From positions 992,001-1,056,000 of the forward strand of contig SADC01001291.1 in the NCBI GenBank assembly GCA_004194705.1: a stretch of 64,000 nt of DNA. Direction: 5' to 3'. Below are positions 49,301-61,426 of this stretch, piece by piece (positions within the stretch are counted from its first letter, which is position 1; each line of letters begins with the position of its first letter). The position numbers were made by a program, and so were the translations under genes. The stretch is from Ditylenchus dipsaci. Taxonomy: Eukaryota > Nematoda > Chromadorea > Rhabditida > Anguinidae. The notes below the pieces were generated by a model. It saw nothing but the letters and a program-made list of their open reading frames with translations, did not search any database and was not told the DNA's origin.

Positions 49301-52300
49301 CTTTCACCCTCTCTTTAAACGTTTTTAATTTTTAGATTTACCACTTCCGACCAGTCTGTTCTGCATATAGGCTCAGTCACTCATTCAGATCATCAGTTAA
49401 ATGAATATCAGGTACTTTATTCTCACTAATATTAGATTACATGCACATTTTCTAATGCCTTCTACATTTTAAGTGCACAGTGACAGTAAATGGCTTACTA
49501 TCCGTAGCAGCAGAGTCAGTCAGCAGTTCCATCTCTACTTTATTGGTTGTGGCAGCTAACTCTTCCATAGAGCACGAACCATTGGACACTAATTCTCAGC
49601 ATCTACTACAGTTGACCAACAGCGTGAATGTAAGGCGGAATTCAGAGGCTATACTGGAGTGTTTGCTGCCCAGATCAGTGCACATTAACTGGTTCAGCAT
49701 CCTTAAGGAGAAAGGCCATTCTAGCATTGTCACCAGAAGTATATATTACCCTATTATTAGATTTTTCAGGGTGTGTAACACATTATTCAGGTCTGCTAAG
49801 CAATGACTCTGCCCTTATTTTCGATCCAAAACAGTATGCGGAAGCAATGGAACCGATTGAATTCCAGTGTGTGATCAAAGAGGAGAGTGGAGTCATCTTC
49901 ACCTACAAGTTTATGGTTTCCATCAAAGAGGACAGCTATTTTGACTACGAAGAAGGTTAGTGGTTTTTCGATAGATAGACAACAACACGTTACTAAAAAA
50001 GAAAGTCTCAAATCAATTGAAGTTTTAAAATTCCCCTCCCTAGGAAATGATTAGAGAGAACAAGGTATATGGTCGATTGATGGCCACTGCGGCGGACGTT
50101 GCTAAACCTGTTCACCGGTCAGCGCTGGTCTCCGCTTTTAAAAATCAACTGGGTCAAATCCGAATTGGGCCCGCATATTCGATCAAGGCAAATAGAAAGA
50201 GGCCAACATTAGAAGCACCAATAAAATTATACTGGCCATTATACAAATAGGCTAGTGGAGGATTGACTGCAATATAAATTTTAAAACTAATAATTAATAT
50301 ATGGTTGCCATAAACACTTTCTTATTTCAGATTCGTTCACGGAAGTATCTAAACACCAGGGCCAAATCGCTAAGCTCATTTGGTTTGTTCATCACTAACT
50401 TCTTTTTCACTTTGAAAAACACTATAACCTTAGTTGGACCGACGCCGGCGGCACCCTTTCGGTTACCTTCGGCGGCCCCCGGCGGTCATATTTTTTTGAG
50501 ATGATTATGCCGCTCTCATCTCAAAAATCTATGACCGCCGGGCACCGCCGGGGGCCGCCGAAGGTAACCGAATGGGGGCCGCCGGCGGCGGTCCAACTAT
50601 GACTATAACATTGATTTTTTGCAGCGAAACCTATCCCAAACCGGAGAAGAGCCGCAAATGGCCACCTGGTACAAAGATGGCAGAGTTTTCAAACCGTTTC
50701 CGAGGGCCAAGGTAGCTTTTTCGGCATGCGAAATTATGTTTTCGTTATAGGGAGAGAATTCTTTAGCTGAGCACAGTGGACACTGGCAATATCCAAGGCA
50801 TGTCTTTGTTTCTTTCCATCATTGAGCCGGAAGATGAAGGCATCTATGGTATGAATCAATATTTTTTGGCTATAAACAGAAATCGAAACCACCAAAATTT
50901 GTAGAATGTATAGTGCGGAATGGTGATGTTGAGCGTATCCACCAGACCAGTTTCAAAGTCATCCAAAGCACCAATGAGACCATATTGGACCTAAAAGTGT
51001 CTGTGGATCACGCCAACTCCTGTTTCCACACTAACTTCCGTTTGCCTGCTTCAGTAAAATTGGAGGAGGCCCGTCTGACCACCTATTTCCTCATTTATTA
51101 CAAAGCTGACAACTCCACGCCCTCAATTCCGTTCCTTTCAATACTGCCAAGTGCTCTGCCCTACCGACTAACAAAAAACACATCCGGTGTGCTCTGAGGT
51201 AGGCTTTCGAACTAGCATTGAACTTTAGGCAATTCCATGGTCTGGTTGAGAGTCTTACAGGAATATACCGACCCAGTAGAAATACGAAAATTTTATTTTT
51301 GAGTCCATGCTTTTGCTGCCTTCACTCGTGAAAAAAATTGTGGTAAATTTATGGACATACAGGGTGTATCAATAAATTTTAGGGCTTTTAAAGGGTCATA
51401 ATACTTTTTTCAAAGTCAATGGATGGAGCCAATTGATTTTTCTCGCAAACAATATTTTTTGATGTATAATGTCAAAAAATGATTTTTGCTTGGTCCCTTC
51501 AAGATTATAGTCCAGGTATGTGTATGGTGGCCCCATCTCCGATCTTTGAAAAATTTCAGTCCGTCTCCAACTTTCAAATTTTCCCTTCGACTCTAATTCG
51601 AGATTCGTGCGCTTAAATTGGGCTGAGGGCTAGAGATGACCGATAAAAGCTAAAAAGGACTTTGGAAATTGAAAAACTTGTAGTATTGGGTTGTAACATA
51701 CGTTCTGTCGTTTTTGTTCATGAAGATTTTGTTTCAATGTAAAATATTCTACCATACTGTTATATGTCATTTTGTAGAAAATAATTTCCTATTTCATCGC
51801 TCTATTTCAGATTTCACAATTTCACAACAAAATGTTGATTTTTAGCCTTCAAGAAATGAGCTTCAAGTTAAAAAAAATAATTATCTCCGACATCTTTAGA
51901 ACTAGTCAAAAGTTCAGTCAATTGTTAGGTGCTGCAGCAACAACTCAGGACTTAATTGTAGCGCAGATAAAGATGTCGGAGATAATTATTTTTTTAACTT
52001 GAAGCTCATTTCTTGAAGGCTAAAAATCAACATTTTGTTGTGAAATTGTGAAATCTGAAATAGAGCGATGAAATAGGAAATTATTTTCTACAAAATGACA
52101 TATAACAGTATGGTAGAAATATTTTACACTGAAACAAAATCTTCATGAACAAAAACCGACAGAACTTATGTTACAACCCAATATTTACGACAAAATACAA
52201 ATTTATTTTCAGTGTTTGCTCTAACAATTACAACTTTGAACCGGCTACAGAATACGTGTTCAGAGCGAGTATGGTATTAAACCAAGTTGATATGGATGTG

Positions 52301-55300
52301 ATCACACCGCTCTCAAAACCCGCTTCCGCCCTGTCTTTTGACGGATGTAAGACTATTACTGCAAACCGAATAGACATAAGTTTTGTATTGATTATAGATG
52401 CATCTAAGGGGCTCGACCTGGACATACTCTATTCTAAGTCTGAAGAACAGCTTATGATAAAATGGCAACCAATTCCTAATGATCAAATTGATGGAATTGT
52501 GCAGGGTTAGTCCAATTTTTCGAACCAAAAAGAATTAATAAGTACTTGTAAAATTTATAAAAATTTCAGGTACTACCTGGAAATGCTAAACCTCTCAACC
52601 AGTGACTCTCTGTTTCCCGGCAAAAAGATCAGTGTCAATTTGGCTGAAAAAGACTTGCGTTACACTATAGAAAAGTTGTCCACCAAAAGGCCATTCAATT
52701 ACAAGTTTAGACTCATCCCAATAACCAGGTTGGTGGCCGTGTTTCCCAAACTATAGCAAAACATTTGAAATTTTTAGGGCTGGACGACCTCCTAACAATG
52801 TTTTGGACTCTGTGGATAGATTTGCACACACTTTTTATAACACTGACTTTGCTAACTCTGAAGTTGTCAACCTTTTGCCTGCTGGAAAAGATGCCAAAGC
52901 TGTGGATTTGGCCAGAAAAGCTATTGCAGCCCCTGTTGTCAGCCTGAAACAACAAGACAGAAGACCAGTGATACTAGTTGAATGGTCAACAAGCATGGAG
53001 CCATGGGACAAGGCAGTGGAGCTAATTCACATAAGATATGGCAACAATCTGGCCATTAACCAACATAAACACGTATCAGTCCAACATAACTTCTTAGATG
53101 GAAATGCTTCACTCACTACCGATAATCTGGAACTAGTGAGTTTTCTATGGCCTTATTTTTCCCGAAAAATTGATGATTGTCAAATTGTGATTGATAGCTT
53201 TTTGACGAAAAATGGGGGACAACTTGAGTACTGGCTGAAAATTTAGCTACAAAAAACCAACTTGTACCTGCTTTACCGTAATAAATTTAGGGTCTTGTTT
53301 ACCAAGTGTGTGCATCCGTTCAGACCACTGAAAATCTGACTGGCTTTTGGCACTGTTCCAATATCCCACTTCTGGATGTAAATGGAAAACTTTTGTTTTA
53401 CCGCGAACAAGATTTCACAGAAGACAAGAAGTTGCCAAAGCCAGTCATTTGTGAGCGAAACAATTGCTACTGCCAAGTGTTGCCGCAAACTCAGACCATC
53501 AGAGTGTTCTGGGACATCAATTCTACTAACAACAAACAGGAGGAGAATGCTGTGAAACCTTCCAAAAGCAAGTCTCAGCCAGTTCCTTCCAGCCCTGCTT
53601 TCTTTGTGATCCACTACACCCAGAATGAGTCAAACCCTACAGGTAGTTTTACTATTTTGAATTAGCTGTAAGAACCGTTTTTTCTTAAGTTGAACCTATG
53701 ACCAGTATAAAAACAGTCCATCCATGGTTAAAACCTGACTCCTTCAAAATCCAACCCGACACATTTGTACATTTTGGGAATGATATTCGACAATCTGGAA
53801 CAAAAAATTTCAAAGATACTGATTTGCCTGCGGAATGTCTTTTTTCAAAATCCTTTAGTTTCGCCAGAAAAAACCGTGTGCCACGATTAACAAGCACCTG
53901 ATTTACAAAAAGAGGTACAGTCGAACTCCGATATAAGACCACCCCAATATAAGGCCACCCCGCTGTAAGGCTACCTCGAGACCAATTTTTCGGCCAGCAA
54001 AGAAAGAAATTAGTCAAAGTTCACCCCCGATATAAAGCCACCCCGATATAAGGCCACCTTCGGCCGGTCCCCAGGGGTGGCCTTATATCGGAGTTCGACT
54101 GTACCGATTTATTGAGACCCGTTAGATCCTAGATGGTAGCTAACATTAAAAGGTTGCTGGTTTAGCAAGAGTTAACTGTAACAACACTTTCGATTTCACG
54201 AGCACTTTCGAGCACCCTTGGGGTGGCTCTAAGGCGTGTCGTTTAATCAGAGAAACACGTTCGAGATTTTGCAAGAATCAGTTGTAGTGATGCCCAAAGC
54301 CCATTACCATATATTTTTTTCAATTTTAGCTCCTGACTACAGCCTTGATTTTCCTTCAACAGTAAAATTGGGGATGAGGACAAGCCGAGGAAATGGGCAG
54401 ATGTGCCAGAGGGCACTTTAATACCTGGCTCCATATACAGAATAATGATTGAGGCACAGAATGGGGACAGGGAAGGCGTTTTTGGCACCTATTTCGACTG
54501 TCACACTCCAAATGGTTGGTTGTGGGTTGAGAGGATGGTTTTAATTTGATTGAATTTAGAGTTGGAATTCCCTGCTCCAAGTATAGTCGATGTCTCTGCA
54601 GTGGATAGTTCGAGAATCAAGCTGGCCTGGACACCCTTGGAATCCACCACGGAGTCGAACATCGAGGGTGTTGCACCAACTGTAGACGGCTATGTGGTCT
54701 ACTGGAAAAAGATAATAGAAGGGGAAATTGCAACCAATCAAACCCATAATAGTCAATTTGTGAGAGGTAAGTAAACCACCCCTCCCCCCAAATATTACAT
54801 AAACCTGACAAATTTATTTGAGGAATGTCAACCAGCCATACTTTTGTCACCAACCTAGAGCCACAGAGTAAATACGTCTTTTGGATGGCCAGCCATCACA
54901 AACAGCTTAACAGACCTTCCACATTCCTGTCCCCCAAAGTAGAATCGGAAACACTTAGGTTTGTGGAGAAGCCAACAGTGTCTTTAAATGCAAAACCCCC
55001 AAAGGCGCAAAGGTGGTACAGGCGGCCAGAGTATCATCTGGGTTAGTCAAATTGTGTTGTATGAAATCTACTAAATTCTTGCATTTAGTCCTGATTGTCC
55101 TTGTGCTCCTGTTATTGCTACTGTGTTTGGCTAGTGGCTGTGTCTGGGGCAATTCTTGGCTGTCTGAGAATAGAAAGAGGAAGAAGAAAGAAAAGATGAA
55201 CATCGCCAAGGCATTTGAGGTTGGTACTTGGGTATCTGAAAATATTCTGCTGCTATTGTTTGACCAAGTTTGTAAAATTTTTAAAAAATATTGACTTTTG

Positions 55301-58300
55301 TTACAAAGTGGTTATTTTTTAAACAAAAATTCATTTGGACCCGCACAAAATTTTTTCGGTAGCTCATATATGGCCGAAAGATGGCAAGAGGTGCAAATTT
55401 TATGCGCGGCGTACTCAAACTGGGCCTGAGCACGACCGGGTAGAAAAAATTTAAGTGTGCAGGGTCACTTTCACAAAAAAAATAAATTATTAACTTTTAA
55501 TCGGGCAAAGCTTTTTTTGCCACTAAAAATCTTCTTTTTGCCACTAATCGTACAAACGAGTATTTCTCGGTGTTTTTCTGACCGTAATTTTTTTTTATCA
55601 AAAAAACTTTGCCCCTTCTAGTCATGGTACGCAAGTTAATCAAATTTGATTACTTTTAATTGTAATCAAAATTTTCGAGTCGGTTCGAGTCCTCGAGTCG
55701 AGGCCTCGAAAATTTCGATGCCTCGACAACCTTACTTAAGTTCAACGCTTTTCCATTATTAACAACGGCTTTTGTACAACCTTTTTTTCAGAAATGATGT
55801 TTTTAGGTACCCTCCAAAAATTATTGGGGAGGGTATATTCCAGTAGCCTCAAATTTTTGATTATAATCAAAAGTAATCAGTTCGATCAATTTGCGTTCCA
55901 TGCTTTAAATCAGAAGACAAAAAGTATTTGGATATTTTCGGGTTTGGTTATGCATAATAATAACACCTTTTACTGAACCTTGTATTTAGTTGGAGCTGTT
56001 GAACATGCTCCCTGAGTCCACTTCAACATCCAATCCTTCCACAAGCAATGGTCTGATTAACAACTGCTCACAGCCTTTGATTCTCACAACCTCACCCCGA
56101 AATAGTATTGCAGGAAAGAGGCAAAGATTATCCAAAGGTAATTGTAATATTAACACGGACAATTTTTTTAGCGTGTATCTATTTGCAGCATCAGTAGCTA
56201 CTAGTAGCAATCACCGTCAAAGCAATGCATCCACAACCTCATCTAGCCAACTTCTATTAGATCAGCCAGCCAAGCATCAGCAATACCTGGATGCCAAGGA
56301 GGTTCTTCGGGTTGCCATCCATCGGGCAGCAAACGATTTCGTCAAATGTTAAAACAAGACCCCAGCTTCCGACAGCTCATGGAAAGGGAGTTCCATGAGC
56401 ATATTATAGTGCTGCCTGACATAATCAACCACCACCAACCAACTGCCATTTGCAAGCCAATAGTTATCAAGGTGGTGGAAGATATGGAAGAGCAAGAAAA
56501 TGATCAAGAAGAAAGCCAAGACCCTAAGAAAACTACTTCCTTGATGAACGTTGCCCAACCATCATATAGTCCCCAGCTATCTCCCAGACGACGATCAGAT
56601 CCAGGCAGCGGGGGCAGTAGTAGTCCATCGCCGGCCGCAAATACCTCGCCAGCTGCCTCTTCCCCCGATCGTACCCCTACTCCCAACAGCTCTACCTCCT
56701 CTTCTCCAGGCGGAGCCCTTCTTCAGAACCCTGTACCCACCAAGCGATCCATCTTGAGAGGGAAGAAGAGGGGAACCAATAGCCTGGTTGGCCGACCACT
56801 GTCCAGTTGGTCCAAATCCGCCTATGGAAGTGGCATTGCCCCACCACCCTACCTCCTGCTCCTGTGAACACTTGGCTGGTTTGATCTGCAGAGGAGGACA
56901 TGTCAAGAAGGCTAGTAATAGTTCGCCCACCAGCACCTACAAACAGTCTCTTCTCTACCCAATTTGCAGTATGACTCGGGTATAGTCTTTGACTACCATT
57001 TGAGTGGCAGCAATACCCAATTGACTTTGGGCCACAACTGTGCACTTCATTTAGAAGAGCAAATACGACCAGACAAAAGTGATGTGGAGGAGCATACCGA
57101 GCAACGCAAGGTAACTTATAGAACAAAGATACTCGAATAGTTAACGCTTTTGGAAAACTTTCCAAAAAGTTTTCCAACAAATTTCCAAAGTCCTGCGTAA
57201 TTTCAGTCTTTCCAAAATTTATCGGAAAACTTTCCAAATTCTTTTCTGTTTGGACAGAAAAGCAACCCTGGTTTTTCTCAAAAGAACTTTTTGTGGCATT
57301 GTGTTTTCTTATACGGGTGTCAAATAAAAACTGCGTCATTTTTCGAATACCCACCTTTTTACATTTCCTTTTTAATTCCAACCAATTTTTTTTCATAAAT
57401 GGCCGGGTCGGCATATTTTTTCTGTCCATTAAAAGGACCTGGTCACCTGTTACAAATTTTGTCCCGCCAATTCAAAAAAATTTCCCAATCATTGAACTTC
57501 TGTACCAATTTTTCAACTTGGTTTCTAACAAAACTATACCTAAAATTAAATTCTAGGACTTGTTTTTTTAGAAACCAAGCTGTAAAATCTATACAGAAGT
57601 TCAATAATTCGGGAAAATTTTTGAATTGGCTGGGACAAATTCAAAAACAGGTGGCCATGCCCCTTTAACCCTTTATTTATTATGGGTACAAAAAAGTACT
57701 AAAAATTTAATTTTCTAATTTTCTGGAAATTTGGTCTTAGCTACAAATTGAAACTAGAGGTAAAATGTTTGGTTTTATATATAAAATGTGGCCAGAAAGT
57801 AGTTTTGATGCATACAATTTTGAGTTTTGGACTATTCAACTCATTGATGCCCATCGGTACCAAATAGGTACCGAAAATTGCCTTGGTCCCTTTTGTTTTA
57901 TTTTTCAAAATATTTATTTTTTTCTTTAAAACACTTTCTGGGGATATTTTCACCTGTTTTTCAATAGGTTTAGTTCTAGTGACCATATTCAATGTCTAAG
58001 CTACAAGCCAAACAACAACAAAAATGTTTTGACTTTTTCAAAAAAATTTAATTCCGGAAAAATGGGTTAAACATATTTTATTTATTTTCAGCTATAACTT
58101 AATTTTTTGGGATTTCACCGATCCGCGCATGCCCTTGACAATATTGTCCAAAAATGATGCAGTTTTTATCGGACACTCTGTAGATGTTATGATCATTTTT
58201 TGAAAAATTGACAAACCTGACCATGATCACATTGAAATGCTTATTTATTCCATCTTGTGAAAACTGTTCGGGTAGACAGGTCCCACCAAAGAAACTATAT

Positions 58301-58602
58301 TTCGCTAAAACATCAATGTTTCGGTTAAGTATGAATGAGTTTTTTTAAGAAACTAATCTGCGATTACGAAAATTGCAATTATGTAAAAAAATTATCATTC
58401 TACCTTATAGGTTTTTGCAAACAAAGAAGCAGATATGTGCAAACATGCAACCTTACCGTCTACACTACATCCAACAACACCATCTACAGTCTGCACACCT
58501 CCACTAAGGAGGGCTTCTCAAATGAGTAGTGGCCAGCTGGCTTCAGGACTCATCAGCAATGGCTTCTCAAGACACCAACATGAAGGCCAATCAGTTATTT
58601 AA
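46391..58602 (+). CDS. Ig/FN3 single-pass receptor, DCC/neogenin/UNC-40-like
   Basis: About 24 exons. Clear ones: ~46391-46753, 47141-47610, 48111-48259, 48308-48490, 49336-49411, 49474-49738, 49770-49955, 50331-50386, 50625-50711, 50767-50848, 50905-51198, 52213-52346, 52398-52505, 52571-52728, 52778-53135, 53291-53642, 54330-54514, 54560-54766, 54823-55041, 55089-55219, 55990-56137, 56189-~56920, ~56970-57110, 58411-58602. A hydrophobic segment (LLIVLVATFCCLC) in exon 1 is the signal or anchor. About four Ig domains follow (Cys...Trp...YxC patterns, e.g. EDEGIYECIVRNG), then about five FN3 domains (e.g. DGYVVYWKK), a transmembrane helix at 55089-55150 with a KRKKKEK stop-transfer, and a Ser/Pro-rich tail of some 350 residues. 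Four Ig plus five or six FN3 plus tail is the netrin-receptor layout, but no signature motif settles it; another IgCAM is possible. Several one-base frame slips are listed in the findings. The 5' start codon was not found. Confidence 0.62.
48609..49319. mobile_element. Palindromic element with a nested TTTAAAGG MITE
   Basis: The outer inverted repeat begins TTAAAGGAGGGGTGAAAGC and ends with its complement, both arms carrying TAGTCTCGACAC. The left arm is interrupted by a 243-bp family MITE (48678-48920) flanked by TTTAAA on each side; the uninterrupted right arm has one TTTAAA at that point, so the target is directly readable. It lies in intron 4 of the Ig/FN3 gene. Confidence 0.85.
50431..50599. 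mobile_element. GC-rich palindromic MITE, 169 bp
   Basis: TAGTTGGACCG and its complement bound arms rich in GCCGCCGG/CCGGCGGC units, in sharp contrast to the AT-rich intron of the Ig/FN3 gene around it. Confidence 0.8.
51680..52189. repeat. 510-bp palindrome in an intron of the Ig/FN3 gene
   Basis: Arms of about 225 bases (from GTAGTATTGGGTTGTAAC to CTCCGACATCTTTA, and inverted) flank a 60-base unique centre. It ends 24 bases before exon 12 of the receptor gene. Confidence 0.85.
53916..54103. mobile_element. pogo-like MITE with ATATAAGGCCACCCC repeats
   Basis: TACAGTCGAACTCCGATATA and its complement at the ends; the interior carries five imperfect copies of the subterminal unit ATATAAGGCCACCCCG. 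It lies in an intron of the Ig/FN3 gene. Confidence 0.85.
55621..55913. repeat. Inverted repeat with 55-bp arms
   Basis: CATGGTACGCAAGTTAATC... and its complement at 55860-55913, with TCGAG-rich sequence (GAGTCCTCGAGTCGAGGCC) inside the left arm. It lies in the intron after the transmembrane exon. Confidence 0.65.
57429..57668. mobile_element. TTTAAAGG-family MITE, 240 bp
   Basis: A palindrome beginning TTAAAAGGACCTGGTCACC and ending GGCCATGCCCCTTTAA, sharing the CGCCAATTCAAAA core with the copies at 26, 38 and 48 kb. It lies in the last large intron of the Ig/FN3 gene. Confidence 0.8.
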
Positions 58603-59163
58603 ACAACAACACTTTTGGTCGTACAAAACAATTATCTGAACCGAACCAATTATCTGTATATTTGTGAAAACCTTAGATGTAAAAGTTGAGAAGTGTAGTG
58701 TGCTTTAGCCTTAGATCACCAACATCCATGTGTCCATCAACCCCACCTCATAACTAATATTATTCTGCAAAACCTCTGTGACTGTTTTCTTTTCTTCTTA
58801 CCCTCAAATTATAAATGGGCAATTTGTGTTTTTCCTCTATTTTTTCGTTCTTATCAGGGTAGAAAATATGTGTTTTAGCAATTTCTTTAGAAAACAAAAT
58901 CGGCTGCTAATGATTTATGGAGGGGATTAATAGAGTGAAGAGGGAATTCCTTTTTAGAAGGTTTTTAACCCTATTCACAAAGAGAGGTCGCTCTATAGCG
59001 GGAGCCGCGGATCTTATTGGCAAAACCATTTACATTTTTAGAAACCACTGGTAAAATCAGAATCCTGGCTGATCAATTTCGGCAAAAGTTTCCGAAATTT
59101 AAGGTTAAAAGTACCGAACCCTAGGTGGGAACGAGCTTGAGCGGGTCGAGTTACAAAGACACT

Positions 59164-59425
59164 TACCGTATTTCCTCTAATTGCGGCCCCCCCCCATCCT
59201 CTAACTGCCCCCCCCCCCGCCTAATTTCAAGTGGTCTAAAATTTTCGTTTTCATTTACTGTTTGAGCTGTCTAAAAAGTGCCTGCGAGGGATTTCAAAAA
59301 TCTAGCAGGAACTTTTTACACAGCTCAAACAGTAAATAAAAACACGAGTTTTGAACCATTTGAAGTTTGAAAAATTGCATGCTTCTAATTGCCGCCCCGT
59401 GGCGGCAATTAGAGGAAATACGGTA
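59164..59425. mobile_element. MITE with TACCGTATTTCCTCTAAT ends
   Basis: An inverted-repeat element with poly-C subterminal runs (59187-59195, 59207-59215) and CAAACAGTAAAT/ATTTACTGTTTG in its inner arms. Other members or fragments with the same end are at 2907-3110, 8376-8470, 43004-43209, 45758-45992, 60001-60095 and 63049-63140. Confidence 0.75.
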
Positions 59426-59520
59426 ATTGTATCATACTCGCCCTTGGATCATTGACTTCTGAAAGCGACCCCCTTTTTTGCCAAATATATTTTCTTCATC
59501 TCTCCTTTCACCGTAAAGGG

Positions 59521-59905
59521 TGGTCCAAATAGTTCCCTGTTTTTGAATAACTAAAATAACTTCTATAACTTCTTTCTAAAGGCGAATTTTGAGCTGAGGT
59601 TTATTTCATTCGCTTTTTCTTGACGGAAATTTTCGTTTTTGTGTGAAACACAGCTGAATTATTTCAGAAAAGTAAGTATCGGCTTCAAACACTTTTTTGC
59701 TGGTCGCTGGCCAGCTTCTCAAAATGACCTAAAAAGTGTTTGGACCCCAATGCTTACTTTTTAAAATGATACAACTGTGTTTCAAACAAAAATTCCCGTC
59801 AATAAAAAGCTAATGAAAAAAAAACCTGGCTCGAAATTTGCCTTTAGAAAATAGTCACGGCCGTTTCAAAACCAGGGAATTTCTTGAGCCAGCCTGTATT
59901 TTCTG
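59521..59905. repeat. 385-bp palindrome
   Basis: Arms match around CCCTGTTTTGAA, TCTAAAGGC, TTTTTCTTGACGG, CACAGCTG/CAACTGTG and AAACACTTTTT. It has no coding content and lies downstream of the receptor gene. Confidence 0.6.
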
Positions 59906-60412
59906 TTTACTTCAAACAAAAGTTGTGTGTAGACTTTGTATAGCTAAGTGACATGGTAATTATTGTGAATCTTTCAATTTTCTTGTTTAATTTCTACATA
60001 TACCGTCTTTTTTATTCTAAAACAGCCACTTGCTCTAAAATAGCTCCATCTGGAGCGAGAAACAAAGGCTAGGTTATTTAGATTAAATGCGGTATATAGA
60101 CTATTACTATAACTATCGACTTCTTCCTCAGCTGTCAAACAAACGATTCCCCCGAAATTCATGCTCCTCATTACACACCCCAAACAATGTCTTCTTTTCC
60201 TCTAAATACCTAATTGAAATTATATATACCTCATTGTGTGTGTGTTTTTCGAACTTTAAATTGTTGTTTATTTCCCTTTCTTTTGTTTATACACATCTTT
60301 CCTGCAGTCTTATATTAATAATACCCCCACTTTTATGTTCATAATTTGAGTGTAGTAACCTCGACCAAATTGTACTTGTTGTTATAGTTGAAAATGCATG
60401 TATATATACACA

Positions 60413-61426
60413 TAGGCTATAGGTGATTTGCGCCCTCAAAATGCTCATTTACGCCCTCAAATTAATTATTTACGCCCTCAAATTTGAAATTGATCAAATT
60501 ACTCATTTACGCCCTCAAATTTCTTTTTACGCCCTCAAATCGACGAAAATGCTTATTTTAGCCAAAATTTTGCGGGAATTCAAATTTTTTAGTCTCAACC
60601 AGCGAAACCAGCCGATCGTCCACTTATATCATAGAAATTTTTACATTTTTCATGTTCCAAAACCTGTTTTCTGGACTAATTCGGCCATGCTGAAGATGGT
60701 TTGACAGTGGTAAAATCCCGTGTTCTCGAGTATATTTTGAGTTTTGGTGAATAATTGATTTCACCAAAATCAATTATTTCACAACACTCAAAAATACTTG
60801 AGAACACGGCATTTTACCACCGTCAAACCATCTTCAGCATGCCCGAATAAATCCAAAAACAGGTTTCGGAACATGAAAAACGTTAAAAAAAATTTTGATC
60901 CAAGTGGACGACCACTTGGTACCACACATAGGTACTTCACCTAGGTACCATCACCAGTGCACCTCCGCCTGAGAAAACTTACCTCTCTCTCTCTGGTACA
61001 GTCAATCCCCGATTTAGTGCGACCTCGAGTTCGATGGACTTGGTCAAAAGTCTTTGAAAGTATCGAAAGTGGAACCCCGATTTAGTACGAGCCTCGATAT
61101 AGTGCAAATTTTTTGCGGCTCTCAGGGTCGCTCGAGTGAGCTCCTCATGCGTTCTCCTACAGAATGGCTCAGGGAAACTGAAGATACCGGTTTGGAAAGT
61201 CTGAACACAGTCAGGCATTCGAGTTCTGAAAATATTGCCATCTAAAATAGGGAATTCCCACCCAATTTGATCGATTTGAGGGCGTAAATAATAAATTTGA
61301 GGGCGTAAATGAGCAATTTGAGGGCGTAAATGAGCATTTTGATCAATTTTCAAATTTGAGGGCGTAAATAATTGATTTGAGGGCGTAAATAAGCATTTTG
61401 AGGGCGCAAATGAATTTTAGCCTATA
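60413..61426. mobile_element. 1-kb palindromic element with GAGGGCGTAAAT tandem repeats
   Basis: Ends TAGGCTATAGG... and ...TTTTAGCCTATA. Each end carries five or six copies of a unit with the core TTGAGGGCGTAAAT (inverted at the left). The middle (60610-60895) is an inverted repeat, and at 60997 a separate pogo-like MITE end (CAGTCAATCCCCGATTTAGT) begins within the right half. Confidence 0.82.

Noticed and set aside
60423..61420. CRISPR-like array (regularly spaced GAGGGCGTAAAT units)
   Set aside because: Units are short, inverted between the two sides, spacers are not unique sequences of constant length, and the setting is a eukaryotic transposon.
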